This document shows, in pieces, positions 44,501 to 53,086 of a stretch of DNA of 64,000 nucleotides. Under the pieces are notes generated by a model. It was not told the origin of the DNA. It did not search any database and saw nothing but the letters and a program-made list of their open reading frames with translations. The first letter of the stretch is position 1. Every line of letters begins with the position of its first letter. Source of the DNA: CAYFXE01 sp964347035 (GTDB lineage: Bacteria; Acidobacteriota; Aminicenantia; Aminicenantales; Aminicenantaceae). Location: assembly GCA_964347035.1 (NCBI GenBank), contig CAYFXE010000010.1, forward strand, positions 10,836 through 74,835, written 5' to 3'. Position numbers and translations under genes: made by a program.

Positions 44501-44610
44501 GGGCTGTCATCGGAGGGCTTCTCAGCTCTACCCTGATTACGTTGGTGATTGTACCCGTCATGTACTCGGTCTTTGAAAGAATGGGCAAGAAGGAAAGAGC
44601 ATTAAGTTAA
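41518..44610 (+). CDS. RND-family inner-membrane efflux pump (AcrB/HAE1-like)
   Basis: 1030 residues with 12 membrane helices and two large periplasmic loops. TM4 carries LGIGMLVDNAIVVLENIYRL, so the AcrB Asp-Asp pair is Asp-Asn here, as in many non-enteric members. TM10-11 carry GGIVVNNAILLVDYTN and TMTATTTIMALLPLA. It uses proton motive force to expel drugs, detergents or lipids from the periplasm. The length matches AcrB (about 1040). Its substrate cannot be predicted. Confidence 0.93.
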   Translation: MKLSQFSVYHPIFTVMIILIVIILGFVSFTRLPIDLLPDITFPTLTIFASYGNASPEEVEELITRPIEGAMAAVPGVEEISSTSSEGSSRVRVSFAWGIDLEEASNDIRDRLDRIIPNLPEDVERPRLRKFDAASFPILIMGASSDLDPVQTRRIIDDQIKYRIERVPGVASLDIWGGRQREIHVNLQPDKIKALGLPLDLILNKIRSENVDVPAGTIERGNFEVLIRTPGVYTNLDEIRNTVVAIRDGVPIQVKEIASVEDSWQKIRRIVKVNGKPGIRLSISKQSGKNTVEVAQAVFKELERIKRDIPQVSLTPIIDSSKYIQRSISNVGRAAVYGGLLAVLVLLFFLRSFRSTTVIATAIPISIIATFALIYFGGFTLNIMTLGGLALGIGMLVDNAIVVLENIYRLQESGEKPIKAAIDGSGEVTSAIIASTLTTLAVFVPLVFLRGMSGIMFKQLSYVIAFALFCSLVVALTLVPMLSSKVLRVTKLANPTNKSFGLKLYQMSGQFFINLENRYKKLLHYALDHRLLVLGIAFLLLVGSLLLVRLVGSEFMPSADEGEVRVTGEMEIGTRLGVMEEKFETVAAIVKNEVPEIESMVESMGGASFRGSGSHVGEMRISLVPQSQRSRSSEEIASRLRKILTGIPGLITRIRTGQGFFLLRMGRGGGDRIQIEVRGYDLETADALAKQVALIVEKVDGVTDSRISRETGTPEEIIIIDRQKAADMKLTVSQIANTLQTFLTGTRASNYREAGFEFWIRVKVKDAEKMNLEDILDLTLTNSEGQPVMLRNVVNVRPRKGPVQIQRKDQERIITVSADISGRDMGSIIADMRENLRTLPVPRGFSVLFTGDYEEQQKAFRELFFGLILALMLVYMVMASLYESLRDPFVVMFSIPLAAIGVILMLFITNTTLNVQSYIGCIMLGGIVVNNAILLVDYTNLLRRRDKMPLREAIEEAGRRRLRPILMTATTTIMALLPLALGINEGGEAQAPMARAVIGGLLSSTLITLVIVPVMYSVFERMGKKERALS

Positions 44611-44654
44611 AATTAAAAAAACCCTAACTTTGTGTGAGTCGAAAGTTTAATTAA

Positions 44655-45599
44655 ATGAAAAAGAAAACAAAACAAATTAAGACAGTCCTTATCAACCTGA
44701 TCTCTTTATTTTTCTTTGTCCTTTTGTGTCCGGCTGGACTGCAGCAAAAAAAGCCAGAAGTCCCATACGTGCCAACCCCGGAAAAGGTTATCGTAGAAAT
44801 GCTTAATATAGCTGAAGTTGGCAAGGATGATGTGCTATACGATCTCGGCTGCGGCGATGGACGAATCGTTGTCATGGCTGCAAAAGAGCTGGGTTGTCGA
44901 GGCGTGGGGATAGATATAGACCCTCTGCGCATAAAAGAAAGCCGAGAAAACGCCGTAAATGCAGGAGTGTCTGATAGGGTGGAGTTTTTACTCATGGATC
45001 TTTTCGAAGCGGATATAAGGCGAGCCACTGTGGTGACACTTTATCTTCTTTCGAAAGTCAACCTCAGGTTGCGTCCAAAGCTCTTCAGGGAACTCAAACC
45101 TGGCACGAGAGTTGTCTCTCATGAATTTAGAATGGGGAAATGGAATCCCGATAAAAGCACTGTTATTGATGGTAAATATTATGAATATCCCTATGTATAT
45201 GAGGATTTTTTAATTAATAATAACTGGAATGTGCACAATGTTTATTTTTGGATTATTCCTGCCAACGTGACAGGTGTTTGGGAATGGACAATGCCAGCCA
45301 TTTCCGGTAAAAAAAGTTACAGATTAGACCTTGATCAAACTTTTCAGGAAGTTAGTGGAAAGGCATTCGAAGGCTCTACTTCAATCCCTCTTTACATAAA
45401 AGATGGAAAAATAAAGGGCGATAGACTAGAGTTCACCTTGGAGAGGAATCTGAAAGGACGCACAGAAAAAATTCAGTTTGAAGGGACCGTCAAAGATTAT
45501 ACTATAGAAGGCCCAGTGAGAATTGAAGGCAAGCCTGGTGTCAACCAGAAATGGCGAGCCAAGCGGGTTCCCTTGACAATGCGTCCTATAGACAAATAA
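44655..45599 (+). CDS. Exported class I methyltransferase with C-terminal beta domain
   Basis: 314 residues. A signal-like N-terminus (VLINLISLFFFVLLCPAG) is followed by a complete SAM fold: YDLGCGDGRIVVMAAKELG (motif I), VGIDIDPLRI (motif II), and the FEADIRRATVVTLYLLSKVN region. This resembles the protein-lysine methyltransferase-like group. A beta-rich segment of about 110 residues follows (GVWEWTMPAISGKKSYRLDL...), perhaps a substrate or anchor domain. As in the gene at 7697, the signal peptide on a SAM enzyme is unexpected. It sits 44 nt behind the pump gene, probably in the same transcript. Confidence 0.8.
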   Translation: MKKKTKQIKTVLINLISLFFFVLLCPAGLQQKKPEVPYVPTPEKVIVEMLNIAEVGKDDVLYDLGCGDGRIVVMAAKELGCRGVGIDIDPLRIKESRENAVNAGVSDRVEFLLMDLFEADIRRATVVTLYLLSKVNLRLRPKLFRELKPGTRVVSHEFRMGKWNPDKSTVIDGKYYEYPYVYEDFLINNNWNVHNVYFWIIPANVTGVWEWTMPAISGKKSYRLDLDQTFQEVSGKAFEGSTSIPLYIKDGKIKGDRLEFTLERNLKGRTEKIQFEGTVKDYTIEGPVRIEGKPGVNQKWRAKRVPLTMRPIDK

Positions 45600-45683
45600 T
45601 ACGTCCTGTTCATATTAGACATGGGCTCGGAAACAGGCCTTTTCACTACCTGTGGGTAACGAAAATCTTTATGGCAGGAAAAA

Positions 45684-47348
45684 TCATCGGTTCTGCATGT
45701 CCGCATCCCGTTTGGATTTGAATTCGCTGCCTTCCTTCCAGTTGGGAAAACTGTTTTCCATGCTCAAGCGGTATCCAATCTTAAAATACATATGTAAATC
45801 TTCCAGGATGCCTCTCAAATCCCAATCAGGATCATACTCATCCGAAGGTTTATGGTATTTTTCTCTGTTATATTTTTTCTTTTGGGACAGGCCCCATTCC
45901 TCTCCTTTTTCCAGATGTTGGATGCCAGAACCTGCGCTAAGCGACGGCACACCCTGTTTGGCGAAAGGAAAATGATCGGAGCGGAAAAAAGAGCCTTTTT
46001 CTGGAGTCGCGTTGGGCAGAACTACCCTTCCAACTTCTTCGGAATAGTCCTTAACATAATCATCCAGTTCGGACTGTCCGTAACCGATAATCCGGATATC
46101 TTTCATCCGGCCGTAGATATTCAGGGAGTCCATGTTGATGACCGCAACGGTTTTGTATAGGGGATAAATGGGGTGGGTGGCGTAATAATGAGAGCCCAAC
46201 AACCCCTTTTCCTCGGCCGTCACCGCCATGAATAAAATAGACCTTTTGGGAGGGAAGCCTAGCTGCTGGAAGGCCTCGGCCAGTTCGATCAGAGCCGCCG
46301 TACCGGTGGCATTGTCCAGGGCTCCGTTATAAATTTGGTCTCCTTCCAGGTTGGGATCCTTGCCGAAGTGGTCCCAGTGAGCGGTGTAAATGATGTACTC
46401 ATCGGCCCGCTCAGAACCGGGAAGGATTCCGATGACATTCCTGGAGACGGCATTTCTGATGCTGTTTTCCAAGAGGAGGCTGGCTTTTAAGCCCAGGGAG
46501 ACAGCTTGAAATCCGGGTTTTCCCGCTGATTTTTTTAAATCATCATAATTTTTCCCTGCGGCTTCAAAAATCGTCCGGGTTGTTTCTAAAGTGATCCAGG
46601 ACTCGATGGTACACCTTGAGGCATTGCCGTCAGCCGACACAAGACTGAAATTAGGGCCGGTCCAGCCTTTCCGGACTACACCCCAGCCATAGGAAGCCGG
46701 TTCGGTTTCATGGATCACCACTGCGCAGGCTGCTCCCTGCCGTGCTGCCTCCTCGTACTTATAGGTCCAGCGGCCGTAATAGGTCATGGCCCGTCCCTTA
46801 AAGAGCTCCGGGTTTTGGGTGGCGAAACCGGGATCATTGACCAGCATGACCACGGTTTTCCCTTTGGCGTCGATTCCTTGATAATCATTCCATTGATATT
46901 CAGGAGCAACAATACCGTAGCCGACGAATATCATATCGGAATTCTCAACTGACACTTTTTCCTGAACCCGCAAGGTCACGCCCACAAAATCATCTCCATA
47001 GGCAAATTCAAGAGGATTTTCTCCTCCTGTGATTGTAAGCTTGGTCTGAGGGCTGGCCGTGATCTCCACCAGAGGGACTTCTTGGAAGAAGCTCTCTCCG
47101 TTTCCTGGTTTTAATCCCGCATTTTCAAATTCTTCCTTTAAAAACGTAATCGTTTTTTCCTCACTCGGAGAAGCGGGGAAACGGCCTTCAAAATCATCTG
47201 AGCTTAGAATCTTCACATCCTTGGCAAGTTCATCTGCATTCAAGCTGGCCTCAGCGGCCTCGATATCATGCGCTTTGCGGCCGCATGATAATAAAGTAAA
47301 CATGGTTAAAGTCATAATCAAAAGACAGAAGAGGAATTTTCTCGTCAT
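45684..47348 (-). CDS. Lipoprotein M28-family zinc aminopeptidase
   Basis: 554 residues. Signal peptide with lipobox LLSC (C22). An early KILSSDDFEGRFPASPSEEK segment and a PA insert (about 170-290) are followed by the M28 zinc core: YTAHWDHFG (His), LDNATGTAALIELAEAF (bridging Asp), AVTAEEKGLLGS (catalytic Glu pair), INMDSL (Asp) and SDHFPF (His). It cleaves N-terminal residues from peptides at the cell surface or in the periplasm. It is downstream of repeat C and of the glutamate-synthase operon, same strand, but probably separately transcribed. Confidence 0.9.
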   Translation of the reverse strand: MTRKFLFCLLIMTLTMFTLLSCGRKAHDIEAAEASLNADELAKDVKILSSDDFEGRFPASPSEEKTITFLKEEFENAGLKPGNGESFFQEVPLVEITASPQTKLTITGGENPLEFAYGDDFVGVTLRVQEKVSVENSDMIFVGYGIVAPEYQWNDYQGIDAKGKTVVMLVNDPGFATQNPELFKGRAMTYYGRWTYKYEEAARQGAACAVVIHETEPASYGWGVVRKGWTGPNFSLVSADGNASRCTIESWITLETTRTIFEAAGKNYDDLKKSAGKPGFQAVSLGLKASLLLENSIRNAVSRNVIGILPGSERADEYIIYTAHWDHFGKDPNLEGDQIYNGALDNATGTAALIELAEAFQQLGFPPKRSILFMAVTAEEKGLLGSHYYATHPIYPLYKTVAVINMDSLNIYGRMKDIRIIGYGQSELDDYVKDYSEEVGRVVLPNATPEKGSFFRSDHFPFAKQGVPSLSAGSGIQHLEKGEEWGLSQKKKYNREKYHKPSDEYDPDWDLRGILEDLHMYFKIGYRLSMENSFPNWKEGSEFKSKRDADMQNR

Positions 47349-47418
47349 CGAAAAACTCCTTACGCAGGAAATGAGTGCCCTAGAATTTTTATGAATATCC
47401 GATGAAAAGTCAACCTTG

Positions 47419-47520
47419 TTGGGGTCAGACCTTCCTAATTTTCATAATAAGCTAAGTGTATATGCTGCCCTCGCATAATCGTTAAGGAGAATTATGAAAA
47501 TTAGGAAGGTCTGACCCCAA
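47419..47520. repeat. Element C: perfect 30-bp inverted repeat
   Basis: Arms at 47419-47448 and 47491-47520 (TTGGGGTCAGACC... to ...GGTCTGACCCCAA) are perfect over 30 bp, with a 42-nt centre. It ends 6 nt before the stop of the GATase gene (47526). There is no T tract, so it is not a plain terminator. The GGGGTCAGACC ends are reminiscent of repeats mobilised by REP-associated tyrosine transposases, from memory. Confidence 0.8.
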
Positions 47521-47525
47521 TTTGC

Positions 47526-50174
47526 CTAATCCAAGGAGGTCCAATCAAGCTCATGGGTTTCGCGGCTGGCAATAATCTTCCGGAAGACCTCCTCTGGCCA
47601 TTTGAGAACCCCGTCCACCATCAGCAGGTCATGCGGGATACTGATGCCGAAGAGGCGGCCGTTTTCCTGCAGATAGGGAAGAATTGTCGTCCAGTCTTCT
47701 CTGCGGAAGGAAATAAACTCCGCTCCGTTCAACTGATTTTCGGTGACCGTGTAGTAAGGATCATTCAGGTAGCAGGCGCCGCCTGAAGCCAGGGAAAACA
47801 GGTTATTCCCAGGATATTTCATTTCCAACCCGATAACTTCACCACGCTCATCATAAGTCAGACCGTTAATAATCACGAACCCACCACCCGTCTGATCGCC
47901 GGCCATAAAACTTTCCGCACAGTAATCAAGGCAGGTGCCGTTTATGATGGCCCGGATTCGTCCGACAGCGTTGATCAGGGGGCGTCCTGCGGCCGAACCC
48001 ATCACGAACGATTCTCCGCCTTTGGCTCCGTACAGGAACGTCTGACCCACATTCCCGAAGATCACGATTTTTCCTGATTTAAGGATCTGACCCACCTGGT
48101 CCTGAGCATCGCCGTGGACATAAACCTGAGCTCCATCCAGACCACTCCCCAGGTAATCGCCGCTCGAGCCGTAAACATCGATCCGAACATCTTCGGTGTT
48201 TGGGCCGAGTCCGCACCCGATGAACCGGTCTCCCCGGCAGCGGTAAACGATAAAATTCCTCCAGCCTCTGGCATGGGTCCGAGCGATGACTCTAGAGACA
48301 GCCTCGGGTCCATCGTTGGGAAACTTTCCGGCGTCAATCACCATGGTATCAGAAGAACAGCTGGGTTTGGGGACAGCATTTTCCCAGGCGTTGCTCGCGT
48401 CGAGTCTTATCATTCCCGTGTTGTTCTTTTTTCCAGGGAAAGCCACTGAGTCCAGGATAGTCTGAATTGATCGCTCTATGGCAGCGATCTGAAAGGTCCT
48501 CTGACCTCCGGCCGGATCCCATCGTCTGTCATGGAGCAAAGTCAGTTTTTGGAGTGCTTCTTTTGTCCCTTCTTTTTCGACCAGATTTTTGGTTCCTCTG
48601 TTGAAATTTTCATACTGATTATGTTGAAGGGCCTTCATCAGCTCCTTCAACATGCCCTGGAATGGATCCTGAGGGGCGTTCGATGACCAGTCAGGAGTCT
48701 CATTTTCCGGTTTTCGTGGGTTCGCATCCCGGGCGGAAGCCGGGTCTGAGATCGGTTTCTTGCCTTTGTTGTTCGTCCTGCGGTCAAGGTGAATAAGCGG
48801 AGATTGTACTTCTTTTCGGCCTCCTGGATAAGTCTTTCCGCTTATTTCGTTACCGAACTTATCTCGGACATCCAGGACAGCGGAGCCGTTTTCTTTTTTC
48901 AGGGTATACACAAAAGCACCGTCTGTACAGCTTCCCCCTCGGGCAGCCCAGTACCGGTCTGCCATCGACGGTATAGTGGTATCATCAAGGGCAATCTCTT
49001 CAAAAAATGCGTCGAGTGCTTGCTTTTCACTGGCGATAGCCCCGTAGCTTTTTTTGCCTTCCTGTAGGCAGAATACCTGCGGTCTGAGCATCGAGACATC
49101 TGTGATCCCGATAAGCTGTGGCGCTCCTGTTCCGGGCTCGGCCCGAGCGACGATGAAAAACCAGGGGCCGTCAGGCGAGCCGTGGAGATGGGCTGACTGG
49201 ATCGCCCGGTATATTCGTTGTCGACGCTTCGTCAACCGTTCAAAATCGCCGTCTGGAGTAGGTGCCAGAGCTTCGATCACAAACTCCAGGGGATAGCCGA
49301 GCACCCGAGAGTATAAATCAAAAAGCAGCACTGAAACCTCTGTATCAGTGATAAACTGCGGGACAATCCCCCACTGACGCAGGTATTCACACACAGCATG
49401 GTAATTGGCGAAATCTCCGTTATGAACAAGCGCTTCGTGCAAGCCGACAAAAGGATGGGCCCCACCGGGATGCCAAACACGTCCTCTGGTCGGATACCGC
49501 TGGTGCCCGATCCATAGATGGGCCTGGGTCTCTTCCAGGCAGTAATAACGGGCGATCTCCTCAGCGTACCCGACAGCTTTCAGGATCATCAGATCCCGGC
49601 CGTGGGAGAGAACAAACGCGGCTGGATCTTTCCGGTTTTCGTAAAATTTTGCGTTAAGGTGAAAACTGTTCTGAAAAACAAATTCATCCTCTGCGGCTTG
49701 TGTCTCTGTAATCTTATTTTTCTCGGAGAAAGGTTCCAGTTTCTCCGGTTTAACCCGGACAAAATACCGCCAGACAAGAGGCGGTTTGACCTCCAGTCCG
49801 GTTTCACGATAGTCGTCGAGACTCTCCTGTTTTTCGGCCAGGGAAACATCAAAAACGGATTCCACGAATTCCTTCTCGACCGGGCCTTTCGCTTTTTCAT
49901 CAAGGTAGGCAATGTGCAGGGCATAATGGTCTTTATACTCATCGAATAATCCGACAGCAGCCACCCCGCCGCCTTTCCCGTTTCCCCGGTTCCGCATCTG
50001 TTCGCAGGGGCGGATGATGCAGTTTCCCTTCAGCTTTTCACTGCCAATGATACCGATGACTCCGCATCCCCCTTCCAGAGACCGTTTTTTCTCGATGGTT
50101 CTTCCTCTGACCATACTCAGACGAGATCGGGTAATCGTCTCTGCGATTTTTGATGCATTATCTCTAGAGATCAT
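47526..50174 (-). CDS. Glutamate-synthase-like class II amidotransferase plus GXGXG subunit
   Basis: 882 residues. Cys37 follows a 36-residue propeptide ending GG, as in GltB, so maturation would expose the catalytic Cys of the Ntn glutaminase. The glutaminase has GHQRYPTRGR (223-232) and VHNGDFANYH (250-259). A linker region (about 455-520) is disordered and K/P-rich. The C-terminal part (about 610-840) is the GXGXG beta-helix (YGSSGDYLGSGLDGAQVYVH, FGNVGQTFLYGAKGGESFVM). Canonical GltB has the FMN barrel between these two; here it is in the next gene. Three genes overlap in ATGA fashion, so equal stoichiometry is expected. Confidence 0.87.
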   Translation of the reverse strand: MISRDNASKIAETITRSRLSMVRGRTIEKKRSLEGGCGVIGIIGSEKLKGNCIIRPCEQMRNRGNGKGGGVAAVGLFDEYKDHYALHIAYLDEKAKGPVEKEFVESVFDVSLAEKQESLDDYRETGLEVKPPLVWRYFVRVKPEKLEPFSEKNKITETQAAEDEFVFQNSFHLNAKFYENRKDPAAFVLSHGRDLMILKAVGYAEEIARYYCLEETQAHLWIGHQRYPTRGRVWHPGGAHPFVGLHEALVHNGDFANYHAVCEYLRQWGIVPQFITDTEVSVLLFDLYSRVLGYPLEFVIEALAPTPDGDFERLTKRRQRIYRAIQSAHLHGSPDGPWFFIVARAEPGTGAPQLIGITDVSMLRPQVFCLQEGKKSYGAIASEKQALDAFFEEIALDDTTIPSMADRYWAARGGSCTDGAFVYTLKKENGSAVLDVRDKFGNEISGKTYPGGRKEVQSPLIHLDRRTNNKGKKPISDPASARDANPRKPENETPDWSSNAPQDPFQGMLKELMKALQHNQYENFNRGTKNLVEKEGTKEALQKLTLLHDRRWDPAGGQRTFQIAAIERSIQTILDSVAFPGKKNNTGMIRLDASNAWENAVPKPSCSSDTMVIDAGKFPNDGPEAVSRVIARTHARGWRNFIVYRCRGDRFIGCGLGPNTEDVRIDVYGSSGDYLGSGLDGAQVYVHGDAQDQVGQILKSGKIVIFGNVGQTFLYGAKGGESFVMGSAAGRPLINAVGRIRAIINGTCLDYCAESFMAGDQTGGGFVIINGLTYDERGEVIGLEMKYPGNNLFSLASGGACYLNDPYYTVTENQLNGAEFISFRREDWTTILPYLQENGRLFGISIPHDLLMVDGVLKWPEEVFRKIIASRETHELDWTSLD

Positions 50175-53086
50175 TTCTGGCTCACTTCATCGTTCATAAA
50201 ATTCAGGAGGTCCCAACGTCCCCGCAGCTGTCGTATGTTGTTCATTCCTAAGCCGCGCAGGCGTTGTTCTATGTAAATGGCCCAGCTTTTATACAGGTTG
50301 CAGATCCGGTCGCATACCCATTCGGGAGTCATCTGCGGCTCCAGCTCTGGGTCGGTCGTGGCAATCCCGATCGGGCAGCCCCGGTCTCGTTCGCAGTTGC
50401 CGCAGCGGACACAGTCAATGGCCACCAATTCCGCTGTTCCGATGACGACCCCGTCCGCACCCAGAGCGATCGCCTTGAGTATATCTTCTCCGGTCCGGAT
50501 ACCGCCGCTCGCAACCAGCACAACCTCATCCCGAATACCTTCTTTAACCAAAAACTCGTGGGCCTGGGCTGTGGCATATTCGATCGGCATGGCGATGTTT
50601 TTCTTGGCGATGTCAGGGGCAGCTCCCGTCCCACCGTAAGAACCATCCAGGTGGATGACATTCGCCCCCGCATAGTAGCTTCCCACTGCGACCATATCTA
50701 CATCCGAAGGAGTAGAGACTTTAACCGAAACAAGAACGTCAGGGTGTACAGAACGGATCCAGTCCACATGTTTCTTGTGGTCTTCCACTGAGTACACACT
50801 GTGAAACGGGAACGGTGAGAACAGGTTCGTGCCGGGAACGGCTTCACGCATCAAGGCCACTTCCGGTGTATTTTTTTCTCCCCACAGATGACCGCCCCGC
50901 CCTGGTTTTGCTCCCTGAGCATACTTGAACTCGATCATCCGGGCACGCTGTATTGTCTCCTCCCGCACTCCAAACAGCCCAGTTGCGACCTGAGTAATGA
51001 TATGATCTGCAAACGGAACGAGTTCGTTTGGATAGCCGCCTTCACCCGTACAGGTGAATGATCCGATCTTCTTGGCTGCCATGGCCCGGCCCAACATGAC
51101 GTTCAGAGATATAGAGCCATAGGACATTCCGCCTCCATAAATCGGGAGGGAGATACTCAACTTCGGGCCAGTGCGGCGTCGATTCAGCGGAATAGACAGA
51201 TCTACCGGTCCTTTGACTGGTGCGACTCCGGGAATAGAGGTAGAAAGAAGCATCCTGTCAAACCCGCCTCCAGAGGAGCCGATCTGCTGCTCGGGTTTCA
51301 AACGTGTTGGTGAACCGGTTCTCGACATTCGATAGGTTTCGCGCAGCAGCGACGGCGTCCAGCGCGGATCACCCAGGACCGTGTCAAACGGGTCTTTAAC
51401 GATTTCCAGGGCATCCCAGGGACAGACATTGACACAACACCAGTCATTTTCTTTACATGATACACCGATGCATCGGCTGTGAACCGGTTCATCCAGACAT
51501 AATTTACCTTCGATTCGGCGGTGGACATCATACTGACAGCTCACCACGCATAAAGCACAATCGGTGCAGCGAGTGCGATCAACAACAGCGCGCCATTCCC
51601 CGTGCTTTATGGCGAACCGATCCGGAATCAGCTTGGCTTTGACGTGTGGCAGTGGCTCCTCGGAACCTTTCTCGGAATTCTCAGCGATGACCATGTGGGG
51701 ATTATCGGGTATATTCTTAAGTCGTTCGCGAAAATTCCTGTATTCCTGGTCAGCGAACATCGCGCGACCGGTCTCTCCTCGCAGCCGCCGGACATCACGA
51801 AGCCCCATAGCTCCCAACACTTCCAGCAGTTGATCCCGCCATGAAAGCATGAGGTTTATGACCCGGGATGCTCCCCATCGCGGATCCAGCTCTTCAATTG
51901 CTTTTGGGTATGGAGTTCGATTTTCGTTTTCGCTCGGAATCCATTCCACGATGTCCATAGCAATCAACAGCGGAACATCCACAACAACTGCATCGGCGCC
52001 CATGATTATAGTTTTAGGGATATGTTCAGCAGCCGCAATCCCTCCCGAGGCCACAAGCGTTATCCTATCCCGCAGTCCTTCTTTTACCAGCGAAGTGTGG
52101 GTCGAGTGGAGGGAATCCAACAGAGTGACACCGTCACCGCCCCGACCGTGGATGTCGCCACTCAAATGAACGGTCTCCGCCCCGCTACGGGCGAGTTCAA
52201 GAATCTGTTTCTCCGCTTTTCCGGATACAGGAACATTGATTACCGTGAGCACGTTTGGATTGATCTCTCTTGCGCGGGAAATTGCGGCAATCTGATCAGG
52301 GCCAGAATCAAACTCTACAATAGTCGCCCATTCGATAACGTCTCTGTACTGATCGATTTCAGCCGGTTTTAAACGGATGAGAAGATGGCTGTAGTATTCT
52401 TTAAGCTCTTTGGAAGTCCTTTCTGCAGGGATGGTTAAATAGGTCGTCAGTTTACTCGCTGCCAAAGCTAGGGAAGAAAGGGCTAGCGATCCAGGAAAAA
52501 ACGGCATCAGCCCGAAAATCACCGGAATCGGGATTTCCCGGTTAAGCGGAATCAGAGATTTCAGGTTGCCGTCCTTGTCGAACACCATTCCACACAGGTC
52601 ACTCACCATTTTTCCCAGAGTAACTGTGGTTGAAATGTGCTCCCGGCCGTGGATTCCGTCGCGTGTCGGGCGCACGATTTCAGACATGTCTGTCCAGATA
52701 TTATCGTAATAATCACCGGCAAAATTCCCTCGGTAACCGGACCCGCTGACCGGAATCTTACCCTGCTCTGCCTGTTCTGAAATAGAGCGGATACGGTCAG
52801 GCGTGTATGTCTTATCTCCCAAGGCTTGAAATTCCTCGCTCACATGCATACTTAATGCTTCTCGTGGGCAGACCTGGATGCAGGCGAAGCAGTTCCGGCA
52901 GCAGTTGTCCTTCGGGTCGGCCATTAGGCGAGAATCTTCCTCTGAGCGGTTATGGCAATCGTAAATACAGGCTTCAATACAGGTGCCGCAGTTAATGCAG
53001 CGATCACTGCGAAGGATGCGATATGGAGTGACAATCGGGTAGCGGGAGGATGTCGGCCTGGGTGAGAGGCGCTTCGGACGGATCAT
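50171..53086 (-). CDS. Glutamate-synthase-like FMN barrel protein, duplicated barrel with two ferredoxin units
   Basis: 971 residues. Order: ferredoxin 1 (CINCGTCIEAC...CCRNCFACIQVC, 30-73), a first barrel-like half (about 140-440) with IHGRGGDGVTLLDSL and TLVASGGIAAAEHI, ferredoxin 2 (CTDCALCVVSC...CCVNVCPWDAL, 507-560), then a canonical GltB synthase domain (about 600-960) with PIYGGGMSYGSIS, CTGEGGYPNE, QGAKPGRGGHLWG, GSYGGTGAAP and a Fe-S Cys group C892/C895/C898/C904. Both halves end alike (LGAMGLRDVRRLRGETG; LRGLGMNNIRQLRGRWD), which shows an internal duplication in which the first copy is degenerate. Confidence 0.85.
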   Translation of the reverse strand: MIRPKRLSPRPTSSRYPIVTPYRILRSDRCINCGTCIEACIYDCHNRSEEDSRLMADPKDNCCRNCFACIQVCPREALSMHVSEEFQALGDKTYTPDRIRSISEQAEQGKIPVSGSGYRGNFAGDYYDNIWTDMSEIVRPTRDGIHGREHISTTVTLGKMVSDLCGMVFDKDGNLKSLIPLNREIPIPVIFGLMPFFPGSLALSSLALAASKLTTYLTIPAERTSKELKEYYSHLLIRLKPAEIDQYRDVIEWATIVEFDSGPDQIAAISRAREINPNVLTVINVPVSGKAEKQILELARSGAETVHLSGDIHGRGGDGVTLLDSLHSTHTSLVKEGLRDRITLVASGGIAAAEHIPKTIIMGADAVVVDVPLLIAMDIVEWIPSENENRTPYPKAIEELDPRWGASRVINLMLSWRDQLLEVLGAMGLRDVRRLRGETGRAMFADQEYRNFRERLKNIPDNPHMVIAENSEKGSEEPLPHVKAKLIPDRFAIKHGEWRAVVDRTRCTDCALCVVSCQYDVHRRIEGKLCLDEPVHSRCIGVSCKENDWCCVNVCPWDALEIVKDPFDTVLGDPRWTPSLLRETYRMSRTGSPTRLKPEQQIGSSGGGFDRMLLSTSIPGVAPVKGPVDLSIPLNRRRTGPKLSISLPIYGGGMSYGSISLNVMLGRAMAAKKIGSFTCTGEGGYPNELVPFADHIITQVATGLFGVREETIQRARMIEFKYAQGAKPGRGGHLWGEKNTPEVALMREAVPGTNLFSPFPFHSVYSVEDHKKHVDWIRSVHPDVLVSVKVSTPSDVDMVAVGSYYAGANVIHLDGSYGGTGAAPDIAKKNIAMPIEYATAQAHEFLVKEGIRDEVVLVASGGIRTGEDILKAIALGADGVVIGTAELVAIDCVRCGNCERDRGCPIGIATTDPELEPQMTPEWVCDRICNLYKSWAIYIEQRLRGLGMNNIRQLRGRWDLLNFMNDEVSQK

